Source: Verrucomicrobiota bacterium
GTDB taxonomy: Bacteria > Verrucomicrobiota > Verrucomicrobiia > Opitutales > Opitutaceae
Direction of reading: 5' to 3'
Assembly: GCA_023457035.1 (NCBI GenBank)
Contig: JAEWNN010000116.1
Location: 3,825-67,824 of the forward strand
Length of the DNA stretch: 64,000 nt
Shown: positions 1 through 8,478 of the stretch, piece after piece
Position numbering within the stretch: position 1 is the first letter of the stretch
Layout of the letters: every line of letters starts with the position of its first letter
Made by a program: the position numbers and the translations under genes
Notes under the pieces: model-generated
Seen by the model: the letters and a program-made list of their open reading frames with translations, nothing else
The model's database searches: none
Told to the model about the DNA's origin: nothing

Positions 1-1770
1 GACGACTCGATCCGCACCGCGCTCAGCCCCGAAGGCGAGGCGATCCTCCGCGCCTACGGGCACCACCCGTCCTTGGTCGCGCTCACCCTCGGCAACGAGC
101 ACCGCGGCGAGCGCGCCCCGATGACTGCCCTCGTCGCCGAACTCCGGGCACTCGACCCGGGCCGCCTCCTCGCCGAGGGCGCCAATAACTTCCTCACCGC
201 GCCCTCGCAGTCGCCCGCCGACGATTTCTGGGTCACCGCCCGCGTACCCGATCCGCGGCACCCCGGCCACTTCGCCAACGTCCGAGGTTGTCACGCCACT
301 CAGGACGGCCCCGACGGCCACCTCCAGATCGGCCCCGGCGGCACCCGCCACGACTATGCCGCCGCCATCGCCGGTATCCCGATTCCGGTGGTGAGCCACG
401 AGATCGGCCAGTTCTCCGTCGCACCGGACTTCGCCGAGATCCCGTGCTACACCGGCGTGTTCGCCGCCCGCAACCTCGAGCACTGGCGCGAACGCTGCGC
501 CACTGCCCGCATGCTCGACGAGGCTCCCGCCTCCCACCGCGCGACCGCCCAGCTCGCCGCCCGGCTCTACCGCGAGGAGATCGAGGCCGCGCTGCGCACC
601 CCCGGCTTCGGGGGCTTTCAACTCCTCGGCCTCCAGGATTTTCCCGGCCAGGGCACCGCGCTCGTCGGCCTCTTTAGCGCCCTCCTCGAATCCAAGGGTG
701 CGATCGCGCCTGCCGCGTTCCGCCGTTTCTGCGCGCCGCACGTCTTGCTCGCCCGCTTCGACCGCCACACCTGGACCGCCGGCGAGACCTTCTCCTCCGA
801 CCTCGACCTCGCCCACTACGGCCCGGCCGATCTTCCCGCCGGCGTGCTGACCTGGGAGCTGCGCCCGCAGGTGTCCGAGGTAGGGTCTCAGCTTGCTGAG
901 GCCGCTGGAACTCCGCTCCAGCCGGACCGGTGCGAGCAAGCTCGCACCCTACAGCGAGCTGGGGACCACGATTCATCCGGCGCGATTCTCGCAACCGGCA
1001 CACTCGCCACACACGCAGCACCCGCTGGTGGCCTGCACCGCCTCAGCGAACTCCGCTTCCCGCTCCCCGCGCTCACAACCGCTGCCCACTTCGAGCTCCG
1101 CTTCACCCTCACCGCTGGCCCGACCACCGTTTCCACAACGTACCCGCTCTGGCTCTACCCGCTACCTGCGGCTGCATCTATGGAGGGCGCCACTTCGTCG
1201 ACGCCGTTCCTAACCTCCGATCCCGCGGCCGCCCAGGCCGCACTCGCCCGCGGCTCCCGCGTGCTCCTGATGCCCGACGCCGCGCACCCGTTCGCGCATT
1301 CCCCCGGCGGCGCGTTCATGTCCGATTTCTGGTGCTGGACGATGTTCCACAACAAGCCCGGCACTCTCGCTCTGCTGATCGACAAGGGCCACCCCGCCCT
1401 CGCCGGCTTCCCCACCGCCGAGCACTCCGACTGGCAATGGTTCCACCTCACGCAGGCGTCGCAGCCGCTCGTGCTCGACTCGCTCCCACACGCGCTTCGC
1501 CCAATCGTCCGCACGATCGACAACTTCGAACGCTGCCATCGGCTCGGCCTGATCTTCGAGGCGCAGTTCGGTCCCGGCCGCCTGCTCGTCTGCGGCATCG
1601 ACCTGCCCGCACTCGCCACGAAGCACCCGGAAGCGCGCCAACTCCTCTCCAGCCTCCGCGCCTACGTCACCTCCGACCGTTTCCAACCCACGGTCTCTCT
1701 CGATCCCGCCGCCCTTGCCACCGTCCTCGGAACCACCCCTCCGTCGGCCTCCGCCAATAGAGCCCATTAG
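1..1770 (+). CDS. GH2-like glycoside hydrolase, 5' end outside window
   Basis: The frame is open from base 1, so the gene begins upstream; 589 residues are visible. The stretch LGNEHRGER puts a Glu at visible residue 33 in the position of the acid/base of GH2/clan A enzymes. SHEIGQF puts a Glu at residue 134 that could be the nucleophile. The rest looks like C-terminal beta-sandwich material. It probably cleaves a plant-wall glycoside, with unknown substrate. Residues about 294-318 are encoded by a GTAG-type repeat element (880-952), so that loop is probably a recent insertion. The TAG stop lies in another short repeat. A DUF5107-TPR gene follows on the same strand. Family assignment is likely, specificity is not known. 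Confidence 0.7.
   Translation, partial: DDSIRTALSPEGEAILRAYGHHPSLVALTLGNEHRGERAPMTALVAELRALDPGRLLAEGANNFLTAPSQSPADDFWVTARVPDPRHPGHFANVRGCHATQDGPDGHLQIGPGGTRHDYAAAIAGIPIPVVSHEIGQFSVAPDFAEIPCYTGVFAARNLEHWRERCATARMLDEAPASHRATAQLAARLYREEIEAALRTPGFGGFQLLGLQDFPGQGTALVGLFSALLESKGAIAPAAFRRFCAPHVLLARFDRHTWTAGETFSSDLDLAHYGPADLPAGVLTWELRPQVSEVGSQLAEAAGTPLQPDRCEQARTLQRAGDHDSSGAILATGTLATHAAPAGGLHRLSELRFPLPALTTAAHFELRFTLTAGPTTVSTTYPLWLYPLPAAASMEGATSSTPFLTSDPAAAQAALARGSRVLLMPDAAHPFAHSPGGAFMSDFWCWTMFHNKPGTLALLIDKGHPALAGFPTAEHSDWQWFHLTQASQPLVLDSLPHALRPIVRTIDNFERCHRLGLIFEAQFGPGRLLVCGIDLPALATKHPEARQLLSSLRAYVTSDRFQPTVSLDPAALATVLGTTPPSASANRAH
880..952. repeat. GTAG-headed inverted-repeat element inside the GH2-like gene
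   Basis: The left arm begins GTAGGGTCTCAGC and pairs within itself (CTCAGC/GCTGAG). The right arm ends GCTCGCACCCTAC and pairs within itself (GTGCGAGC/GCTCGCAC). The outer ends GTAGGG and CCCTAC are complementary. The same right arm recurs in intergenic DNA at 27389-27414. Here the element is translated in frame. Confidence 0.75.
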
Positions 1771-2076
1771 TGTGAGTTAGTGGTTCCAGTCTCACCGACT
1801 CAGCTTCCGTGTCCTATCCGATCTCCGTCTCCGAATTGGCGTCTATTAGCGTTCATTAGCGGTTCACTATCTCCTCCTCCGCATCCGTCCTTCGTTTTCC
1901 TCTGTGTCGATCCACCGCCTTCGTCTTCTTCGGCACCATCAGTGTGCATCAGTGTGAATCAGTGGTTTCCTCTCTGAATCCGCGCCCCCTCCGTCCTTCG
2001 TTCGCTTCGTTTCCTTCTGTCGTCCGTTCGCCGTACTCTGTCATCCGTCGTCCGTTGTCCGTCGTCGCCCTCGCCC
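1766..2076. repeat. Intergenic region with short ATYAGYGT-type repeats
   Basis: No gene is seen between the GH2-like and DUF5107-TPR genes. Three related copies of about 22 bp occur at 1766-1787, 1845-1866 and 1947-1970, with the general form ATYAGYGTKNATYAGYGGTT. The first copy contains the TAG stop of the upstream gene. Between and after them are stretches of the type CCTTCGTTTTCCTCTGTG (near 1889) and CTTCGTTTCCTTCTGT (near 2005), and an ATCCGTCGTCCG-like run ending just before the next start. A related inverted copy of the 22-bp unit is at 6486-6506. Confidence 0.65.
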
Positions 2077-5000
2077 ATGCTCCCCGTCTCCGTCCGCCGC
2101 GAAACCGTCGTCCTGCCCACCTACCGGCCGCAGCCCGCCGACAAGAACCCGATGTTCCTCGAGACCCGCGTCTACCAGGGCTCGAGCGGCCGCGTCTACC
2201 CGCTGCCGTTCATCGACCGCATCGCGGAGAAACCCACCCCGCAGCCGTGGGACGCCATCTATCTCGAGAACGAGTACCTCCTCGTGATGCTCCTGCCTGC
2301 GCTCGGCGGCCGTATCCACCGCATGGTCGACAAGACCAACGGCTACGACATCATCTACCACCAGCCCGTCATCAAGCCCGCACTCGTCGGCCTCGCCGGC
2401 CCATGGATCAGCGGCGGCATCGAGTTCAACTGGCCCCAGCATCACCGCCCGTCGACGTTCATGCCCGCCGAGGTCGCCATTGAGGAGGAAGCCGATGGCG
2501 CGATCACCGTCTGGCTCGGCGAACACGAGCCGATGAACCGCATGAAGGGCATGCACGGCGTCCGCCTCGCGCCCGGCCGCGCCGTGCTCGAGCTGCGCGC
2601 CCGCGTCCACAACCGCACCACCGACACCCAGACCTTCCTCTGGTGGGCCAACGTCGCCACCGAGGTCCACGAGCGCTACCAGTCCTTCTTCCCGCCGGAC
2701 GCCACCTACGTCGCCGACCACGCCAAGCGCGCCATGAGCACCTTCCCGCTCTGCTCCGGCCGCTACTACGGCGTCGACTACGCCGCCCGCGCCCGCACCG
2801 GCGTGCCCACCGCCGAGACGCCGCGCCAGTATCTTCCGCCCGGTGACTACGCGCCCAACGACCTCTCCTGGTACGCCAACATCCCCGTGCCGACCTCGTA
2901 CATGTGCATGGGCACGCGCGCCGACTTCTTCGGCGGCTACGACCACCGCGAACAGGCCGGCATCGTCCACGTCGCCGACCGCCACATCGCCCCTGGCAAG
3001 AAGCAGTGGACTTGGGGCAACCACGAGTTCGGTTACGCCTGGGACCGCAACCTCACCGACGCCGACGCCAACGGCGAGTTCCGCCCCTACATCGAGCTCA
3101 TGGCCGGCGTCTACACCGACAACCAGCCCGACTTCTCCTTCCTCCAGCCCGGCGAAACCAAAACCTGGAGCCAGTACTGGTACCCGATCCGGTCCATCGG
3201 CCCCGCGCAGGCCGCCAACACCGAGGCCGCGCTCAGTCTGCGCACCACCGCCGCCTCCGCGCAGATCGGCGTCGCCGTCACGGCGTCCCAGCCGCGCGCC
3301 CGCGTCGTCCTCCGCCGCGGCGAAACCGAACTCGCCACCTTCGCCCGCGACCTCTCGCCCGCCGATTCGCTCGTCGAGACCGTGCCGCTCCCACGCGGCA
3401 CCAAGCCGACCGCGCTCACGCTCGAAGTCTTCGCCGCCGACGGTCGGTCCATCGTCTCCTACTCTCCGGTTCGCCCGAAGGCCATGGCCTCCGAAGCCTT
3501 GGCGAAGGAGGCCGCCACCGAGCCGCCCGCGCCGGCCAACGTCCCGACCTCCGACGAGCTCTACCTCACCGGCCTCCACCTCGAGCAATACCGCCACGCC
3601 ACGCGCCACCCCGAGCTCTACTGGCGCGAGGCGCTCCGCCGCGATCCCGGCGACTCCCGCTGCCTCCTCGCCCTCGGCCGCTGGCACCTGCGCCGCGGCG
3701 AGTTCGCCGACGCCGAGCACCATCTCCGCGCCAGCATCGCGCGCCAAACCTTCCGCAACCCGAACCCCGCCGACGGCGAGCCGCTCTATCAGCTCGGCCG
3801 CTGCCTCCGTCTGAAGGCGCTCTTCGCCACCGACCGCACCGAAGCCTTGGCGGAGGAGGCCTTCGCCAAAGCCACCTGGAACCACGCTTGGCGCTCCGCC
3901 GGCCACCTCGCCCTCGCCGAGATCGCCTGCACCCGCGCCGACTGGTCCGCCGCCCTCGCCCACCTCGAACGCAGCCGTCGGCTCGACACCGACAATCTCC
4001 GTGCCCGCGGCCTGGCGACAGTCGTCCTCCGCCGCCTCGGCCGCGACGCCGAAGCCGCCGCGCTCATCGCGGACACGCTCCGCCTCGACCCGCTCGACGT
4101 CTGGTCGCGCCACCTTGCCGGCCAGCCGTTGCCCGTCGACAACCAGTTCCGCCTCGATCTCGCGCTCGACTACGCCCGCGCCGGCCTCTTCGCCGAGGCA
4201 CTCGGCGTCGTCGCCGATGCCAACACCGCGGCGGCCGACGGCACCGCGCCGCTCGTCAGCTACTACCGCGCTTGGCTCGCGCACCAGCTCGGCGACGCAA
4301 AATCCGTCGCCACCCACCTCGCCGCCGCCGCCAGCGCCGCGCCCGACTACTGTTTCCCCGCGCGCCTTGAGGAGATCGCCATCCTCCAGTTCGCCCTCGC
4401 CGCCAACCCGCGCGACGCCCGCGCGCCGTTCTACCTTGGCAACCTCTTCTACGACCGCCGCCGTCACCAGGAAGCCATCAAGCTCTGGGAGCGCGCCGTG
4501 CGCCTCGAACCGGCCAACGCCGTCGCCTGGCGAAATCTCGGCATCGCCTGCTTCAATATCCTCGGCCAGCCCGCCAAGGCCCGCCGCGCCTACGAAGCCG
4601 CGTTCCGTGCCAACCCCGCCGACGCCCGCCTGCTCTACGAGCGCGACCAACTCTGGAAGCGTCTCGGCGAGAAGCCGGCCAAGCGTCTCCGCGAACTGGA
4701 GCGCCACGCCGACCTCGTCCGCACGCGCGACGACCTCTGCGTCGAGCTCTGCGCGCTCTACAACCAGACCGGCCGTCCCGCCGCCGCACTGCCGATCCTC
4801 CAGACGCGCCGTTTCCAGCCCTGGGAAGGCGGCGAAGGCCAGTCACTCGGCCAGCACGTCCGCACCCACCTCCTCCTCGGCCGCGCCGCGCTCGCGAAAG
4901 ATCCTGCCGCCGCCCGCGCCCACTTCGAGCAGGCGCTCGCCGCACCGGAGAATCTCGGCGAGGCCAAGCACCTGCTCGCCAACCAGAGCGACATCCGCCT

Positions 5001-5436
5001 CTGGCTCGGCGACGCCTGCGCCGCCGCCGGCGACAAGGCCGGCGCCCGCGCCCACTGGACCGCCGCCGCCACGTTCAAGGGCGACTTCCAGAACATGAGC
5101 GTCCGCGCGTTCTCGGAGATGACGTACTACTCCGCCCTCGCGCTCCGTCGCCTCGGGAAGAAAACACAGGCCGACCGACTCCTCCGCGATCTCCTCGCCT
5201 ACGCGCAATCGCTCGCGAAGACCGAGGCGAAGATCGACTACTTCGCCACCTCGCTCCCGACGATGCTCCTCTTCGCCGACGACCTGCAGGCCCGCCAGCT
5301 CACGACCGCGAAGTTCCTCGAAGCCCAGGCCCGCCTCGGCCTCGGCGAGAAGAAACGCGCCGCCTCCCTCCTCGCCGAAGTCCTCCGCCGCGACCCCAAC
5401 CACCCCCTCGCCGCCGACCTGATCTCCGCCTCGTAG
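2077..5436 (+). CDS. DUF5107 domain and tetratricopeptide-repeat protein
   Basis: The protein has 1119 residues. About residues 25-330 match the DUF5107 pattern: a mutarotase-like beta-sandwich rich in Trp, Tyr and Gly, with NEYLLVMLLPALGGRIHRM near residue 70. From about residue 490 to the end there are many TPR-like helical pairs, for example APFYLGNLFYDRRRHQEAI followed by WERAVRLEPANAVAWRNLG. No signal peptide is visible, so it may act in the cytoplasm. DUF5107-TPR proteins often sit beside glycoside hydrolases, as here, and may bind or process oligosaccharides; no reaction can be assigned. The ATG at 2077 has no clear Shine-Dalgarno site. The TAG stop belongs to a downstream GTAG hairpin. 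Confidence 0.8.
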   Translation: MLPVSVRRETVVLPTYRPQPADKNPMFLETRVYQGSSGRVYPLPFIDRIAEKPTPQPWDAIYLENEYLLVMLLPALGGRIHRMVDKTNGYDIIYHQPVIKPALVGLAGPWISGGIEFNWPQHHRPSTFMPAEVAIEEEADGAITVWLGEHEPMNRMKGMHGVRLAPGRAVLELRARVHNRTTDTQTFLWWANVATEVHERYQSFFPPDATYVADHAKRAMSTFPLCSGRYYGVDYAARARTGVPTAETPRQYLPPGDYAPNDLSWYANIPVPTSYMCMGTRADFFGGYDHREQAGIVHVADRHIAPGKKQWTWGNHEFGYAWDRNLTDADANGEFRPYIELMAGVYTDNQPDFSFLQPGETKTWSQYWYPIRSIGPAQAANTEAALSLRTTAASAQIGVAVTASQPRARVVLRRGETELATFARDLSPADSLVETVPLPRGTKPTALTLEVFAADGRSIVSYSPVRPKAMASEALAKEAATEPPAPANVPTSDELYLTGLHLEQYRHATRHPELYWREALRRDPGDSRCLLALGRWHLRRGEFADAEHHLRASIARQTFRNPNPADGEPLYQLGRCLRLKALFATDRTEALAEEAFAKATWNHAWRSAGHLALAEIACTRADWSAALAHLERSRRLDTDNLRARGLATVVLRRLGRDAEAAALIADTLRLDPLDVWSRHLAGQPLPVDNQFRLDLALDYARAGLFAEALGVVADANTAAADGTAPLVSYYRAWLAHQLGDAKSVATHLAAAASAAPDYCFPARLEEIAILQFALAANPRDARAPFYLGNLFYDRRRHQEAIKLWERAVRLEPANAVAWRNLGIACFNILGQPAKARRAYEAAFRANPADARLLYERDQLWKRLGEKPAKRLRELERHADLVRTRDDLCVELCALYNQTGRPAAALPILQTRRFQPWEGGEGQSLGQHVRTHLLLGRAALAKDPAAARAHFEQALAAPENLGEAKHLLANQSDIRLWLGDACAAAGDKAGARAHWTAAATFKGDFQNMSVRAFSEMTYYSALALRRLGKKTQADRLLRDLLAYAQSLAKTEAKIDYFATSLPTMLLFADDLQARQLTTAKFLEAQARLGLGEKKRAASLLAEVLRRDPNHPLAADLISAS
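3490..3513. repeat. 23-bp CCGAAGCCTTGGCG repeat, copy 1, in coding DNA
   Basis: A 23-bp stretch starting CCGAAGCCTTGGCG recurs with one mismatch at 3839-3861, in the same reading frame of the same gene. It encodes EALAKEA and EALAEEA. It could be a TPR-helix coincidence or an embedded intergenic-type repeat. Confidence 0.45.
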
Positions 5437-5525
5437 CGAAGGCCGCCAAGGCCTTCGACATCCCCGTAGCGGAGCGCGTGAGCGTTTCGTCTCCTCGTAG
5501 CTGAACGACGCAGTCGTTCAGCCCG
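5433..5525. repeat. Cluster of three GTAG-headed hairpins
   Basis: Three hairpins follow each other: GTAGCGAAGGCC pairing with GGCCTTCG; GTAGCGGAGCGC pairing imperfectly with GCGTTTCG; and GTAGCTGAACGAC pairing with GTCGTTCAGC. The GTAG of the first supplies the TAG stop of the DUF5107-TPR gene. The rest of the gap to 5715 shows no gene. Confidence 0.8.
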
Positions 5526-5715
5526 GTCGCGCCACGGCCGGCCAATCCATCGATCAATCTGGAACTCACGAACTCAGGAACGGAGCACGTTGGGCTCGGC
5601 TTCTGCCCAACTTGGCGCCGCTCGCCAGAGCAGCGACCTGAGCCATCCGCCGCTGGCAGGAGATTACTGACCTGCCCCTTGCGCTCGACCCGGTAACCGC
5701 CATCGAGAAATAGGC

Positions 5716-6249
5716 ATGAACGGGCGTCCCTCCACTCTCAAAGAAGTCGCCGCGCAGTCGGCCTCGCTACGGGAGTTCGGCCTGAATCTGCGCGACTGGC
5801 TCCACGAATTGCGCCGGGCGTCGTCGCGCAACCAGGCGGCCGCCGCCATGGCGGAGGAACCGCCGCCGCTGCGGGAGCGCTTCGCCGAGGGCGTCGTCGC
5901 CGATGCGTGGCTGGGAGCATATGCGGAACACCTGGCGCAACGGCTCCGCCAGCCGGCCCCGGCTTGGGCGTTTTCCCCGGACCGCATCGCGCCGGAGCCC
6001 GTCTTCGACACAGGCGTCGAAAGCCCGGAGCTGCGGATACGGGCGCTCGCCTACTCCCCGTCCGCCTTCAAACGCCGGAATATTTTCACTCCGTCCGTGG
6101 ACCTCCCGCTGCGCCTGCGCGCCGGTCGCCCCCAGAAGTCTCCTGAAGAAAAGCGCCGCACCAACGCTGCACGCCAACGGCGTTTTCGGGCCGCTCGCCA
6201 GAAGGAATTGTCCCGCCTGCGCAAGCTGGCCCGCAAACTCGGCGCGTGA
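5716..6249 (+). CDS. Conserved hypothetical protein with AFKRRNIF motif and basic tail
   Basis: The protein has 177 residues. The central part (ADAWLGAYAEHLAQRL, then AWAFSPDRI and finally SPSAFKRRNIFTP near residue 115) resembles small proteins that are often found beside nucleotidyltransferase-like or helix-turn-helix partners in toxin-antitoxin-like loci; this is recalled family resemblance only. The C-terminal 45 residues are strongly basic (KSPEEKRRTNAARQRRFRAA), which suggests nucleic-acid binding. There are no membrane segments. It stands alone, with hairpin repeats on both sides, at the left edge of the presumed defence island. No usual partner gene is visible next to it. The function is unknown. 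Confidence 0.6.
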   Translation: MNGRPSTLKEVAAQSASLREFGLNLRDWLHELRRASSRNQAAAAMAEEPPPLRERFAEGVVADAWLGAYAEHLAQRLRQPAPAWAFSPDRIAPEPVFDTGVESPELRIRALAYSPSAFKRRNIFTPSVDLPLRLRAGRPQKSPEEKRRTNAARQRRFRAARQKELSRLRKLARKLGA

Positions 6250-6640
6250 AACGCTCCGGGGTGTCCGCCTCGGCTCAAAATGAGCCGCCACCCTCATCCC
6301 CGAAGTCCTCCGCCACGGCCCACGACCGCCCTCACCGCTAACCTCGCCGCCTGTAGCGAAACGCGTGAGCGTTTCGACCTCTCCACGTCCACTACAGGCC
6401 GCGCCTTTGCCCTCGTAGCGCTGCTCGTGAGAGCAGCGATCCGTGCCCACCCACCGTGTACAAACTCAGCTTCCCCGGAGCGCAAAACCGCTAATCCACG
6501 CTGATCGCCGCAAATCTCACCGCACCTCGCGTACCGCAAGCACCCGGCGTTCCCCGTCACTCGGCGGCCATCCAGCGGTCCGCGCTCACCGGCGATGTCT
6601 CGCCAATCGCCGCCGCCCATGCACCTCCCCAGCCATGTCG
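6250..6640. other. Gene-free stretch with GTAG hairpins
   Basis: No supported gene. It holds a hairpin starting GTAGCGAAACGC and pairing with GCGTTTCG (6353-6376), followed by CTACAGG at 6392, then a second hairpin GTAGCGCTGCTC pairing with GAGCAGCG (6414-6438). At 6486-6506 lies an inverted copy of the ATYAGYGT-type unit found at 1766-1970. The promoter-like element of the next gene starts at 6641. Confidence 0.6.
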
Positions 6641-6693
6641 GGATGCGCTCTTGCACCAACGCACCCGCGGTGCTGCGATTCTCCCGACACCCC
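6641..6693 (+). promoter_or_regulatory. Promoter-like element shared with the helicase gene, copy 1
   Basis: This 53-bp block is about 45/53 identical to 8338-8390. The first 17 bp (GGATGCGCTCTTGCACC) are identical and the last 29 bp differ at three positions, while the 7 bp between them vary. TTGCAC as a -35 box, 17 bp and TGCGAT as a -10 box would fit a promoter. The next gene starts 5 bp downstream, which would leave a very short leader. Confidence 0.5.
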
Positions 6694-6697
6694 GCCC

Positions 6698-8086
6698 ATG
6701 CCCCGCGAATCCCAGCACGTCGAATGGAAGGAAGTCTGGCGCGACGATCATTTGCGCTGGGTGTGCGGTTTAGCCAACGCCGAGGGCGGACGGCTTGAGA
6801 TCGGCCGCAACGATGCGGGCACCATCGTCGGCGTGGCCGACGCCGCCAAGTTGCTCGAAGACCTGCCGAACAAGATCCGCGACCTGCTCGGCATCATCGT
6901 CGCGGTCAACCTGCGAGCGAGCAAAGGCCGGGATCTCCTCGAAATCGTCGTCGAAGCCTATCCCAACCCGATCAGCTACCGCGGCCACTACTACGTGCGC
7001 AGCGGCACGACGTTGCAGGAGCTCAAGGGCGCCGCGCTCGATCGTTTCCTGCTGCGGCGCCTCGGCCGCACCTGGGATGGCGTACCGGTTCCGGGCGTGC
7101 GACCGGAGGAGCTGTCGGCGGCGGAGTTGCGACGGTTTCGCGAACGCGCGGCCGACGGTGGCCGACTCGACCCGGCCGATCTGGCGGTGTCCGACACCGC
7201 GCTGCTCGCCAAGCTCGCCCTCACCGAGGGTGACTATCTGAAGCGAGCCGCTGTGCTCCTCTTTCATGAGACGCCCGAGCGGTGGTTCCCCGGCGCGTTC
7301 GTGAAGATCGGCTTCTTCCGCTCGGAATCGGATCTCGTCTACCACGACACGCTCCACGGCACCCTCTTCGAACAGGTCGCCCGCACCGTCGATCTGCTCC
7401 GCACGAAATACCTCAAGGCCACGGTCCGCTACAAGGGGCTGCAACGCATCGAGCGTTTTCCCGTGCCGGCGGCGGCGCTACGCGAGGCGTTGCTCAACGC
7501 CCTCGTTCACCGCGACTACGCGATCGCGGCGCCCGTGCAAATTCGCGTCTATCCCGACCGTCTCAACCTCTGGAACCCCGCCGTGCTTCCGGATGGATGG
7601 ACCGTGGAAACATTGTTGGCCGAGCATCCTTCGGCCCCGCACAACCCGCTCGCGGCCGGCGCCTTTTTCCGGCGCGGCGACATCGAGACGTGGGGACGCG
7701 GCATCCGGCGGATTTTCGAGGCCTGCCGCGCCGCCGGAGAGCCCGAGCCCCGACTCCGCTCGCTCGCCAACGACCTCTGGCTGGAGTTCCCCTTCGCCCC
7801 CGACTACCTCGCCGCCATCGCTGCCTCCACCCCGGAAGTCACCCCCGAAGTCACCCCCGAAGTCAGACGCATGCTCTCCGTCGTCGTAGGAGAGATGAAC
7901 CGAGCCGAGATCATGGCGGCCCTGGGGCTTCGCGATGAAAAGCATTTCCGCGAACAGTACCAACAGGCGGGTGTCGCCGCCGGTGTCCTCGAGATGACCA
8001 TCCCGGACAAGCCCAACAGCCGTCTCCAGAAATACCGGCTGACCGCCGCCGGCCAGCGCCTCGCCTCCCGGCAGCGCGTGCCGTGA
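6698..8086 (+). CDS. AlbA_2 (Schlafen-type) domain protein with RecG-like ATP-binding region
   Basis: The protein has 462 residues. Residues 1-115 form an AlbA_2 domain (ESQHVEWKE, GLANAEGGRLEIG, YYVRSGTTLQEL). Residues about 260-360 match the HATPase_c_4/RecG-like C-terminal region (EALLNALVHRDY, Asn267). Three TPEV units then lead into a C-terminal winged-helix region of about 65 residues. Such proteins are annotated as ATP-binding transcriptional regulators or RecG-like proteins and recur in defence islands. The ATG at 6698 is chosen because MPRESQHVEWKE is the usual family start; the longer open frame upstream runs through repeats. The helicase gene downstream carries the same promoter-like element, so the two may be co-regulated. 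Confidence 0.8.
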   Translation: MPRESQHVEWKEVWRDDHLRWVCGLANAEGGRLEIGRNDAGTIVGVADAAKLLEDLPNKIRDLLGIIVAVNLRASKGRDLLEIVVEAYPNPISYRGHYYVRSGTTLQELKGAALDRFLLRRLGRTWDGVPVPGVRPEELSAAELRRFRERAADGGRLDPADLAVSDTALLAKLALTEGDYLKRAAVLLFHETPERWFPGAFVKIGFFRSESDLVYHDTLHGTLFEQVARTVDLLRTKYLKATVRYKGLQRIERFPVPAAALREALLNALVHRDYAIAAPVQIRVYPDRLNLWNPAVLPDGWTVETLLAEHPSAPHNPLAAGAFFRRGDIETWGRGIRRIFEACRAAGEPEPRLRSLANDLWLEFPFAPDYLAAIAASTPEVTPEVTPEVRRMLSVVVGEMNRAEIMAALGLRDEKHFREQYQQAGVAAGVLEMTIPDKPNSRLQKYRLTAAGQRLASRQRVP

Positions 8087-8152
8087 TCGCAGCGCACCGC
8101 CGCCCTCCGCGCCGAAGTCCTCCGTCCCCCTCGCCGCAGACCTCGCCAGCCC

Positions 8153-8257
8153 GTAGCGAAACGCGCGAGTGTTTCGTTCCGCCGATCCGCCGTCACCGTA
8201 GCGAAACCCGCCATGGGTTTCCTTTCCTCGTAGCTGAACAACGAAGTCGTTCAGCCC
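8153..8257. repeat. Three GTAG-headed hairpins
   Basis: GTAGCGAAACGC pairs imperfectly with GTGTTTCG (8153-8177), GTAGCGAAACCC pairs with GGGTTTCC (8198-8222), and GTAGCTGAACAAC pairs with GTCGTTCAGC (8230-8257). They lie in the 392-bp gap between the AlbA_2 and helicase genes. Otherwise the gap contains only the promoter-like element and no gene. Confidence 0.75.
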
Positions 8258-8337
8258 GCCCGCAGCAAGGCGCCCCGTAAGCGTTCCAACCTCCGCCCCG
8301 CGTCACCCCACATTCTCCGTCCCGCACCCCACGACCG

Positions 8338-8390
8338 GATGCGCTCTTGCACCGCTGGCCACGCGGTGCTGCTATTGTCCCGACACCCCC
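8338..8390 (+). promoter_or_regulatory. Promoter-like element shared with the AlbA_2 gene, copy 2
   Basis: Second copy of the block at 6641-6693. TTGCAC (8347-8352), 17 bp and TGCTAT (8370-8375) form a plausible sigma-70-type promoter. Conservation is concentrated around the two boxes and lost in the spacer, as expected for a promoter. The helicase start codon is 88 bp downstream. Confidence 0.5.
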
Positions 8391-8478
8391 AACTGCTGCG
8401 CAGACCAGCCATGCCCGCCGCCGACGGGCTCGGACATACCGCCTTCGGCCGACGCATCGCCTCCCCACTTCGCACGCC

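Noticed and set aside
2041..4707. Long open frame on the minus strand opposite the DUF5107-TPR gene (and similar ones at 15530-18385, 20494-22041, 23645-25486, 37671-39842, 42116-44053)
   Set aside because: These are antisense shadows of real genes in GC-rich DNA. Their products are low-complexity and match no family signature.
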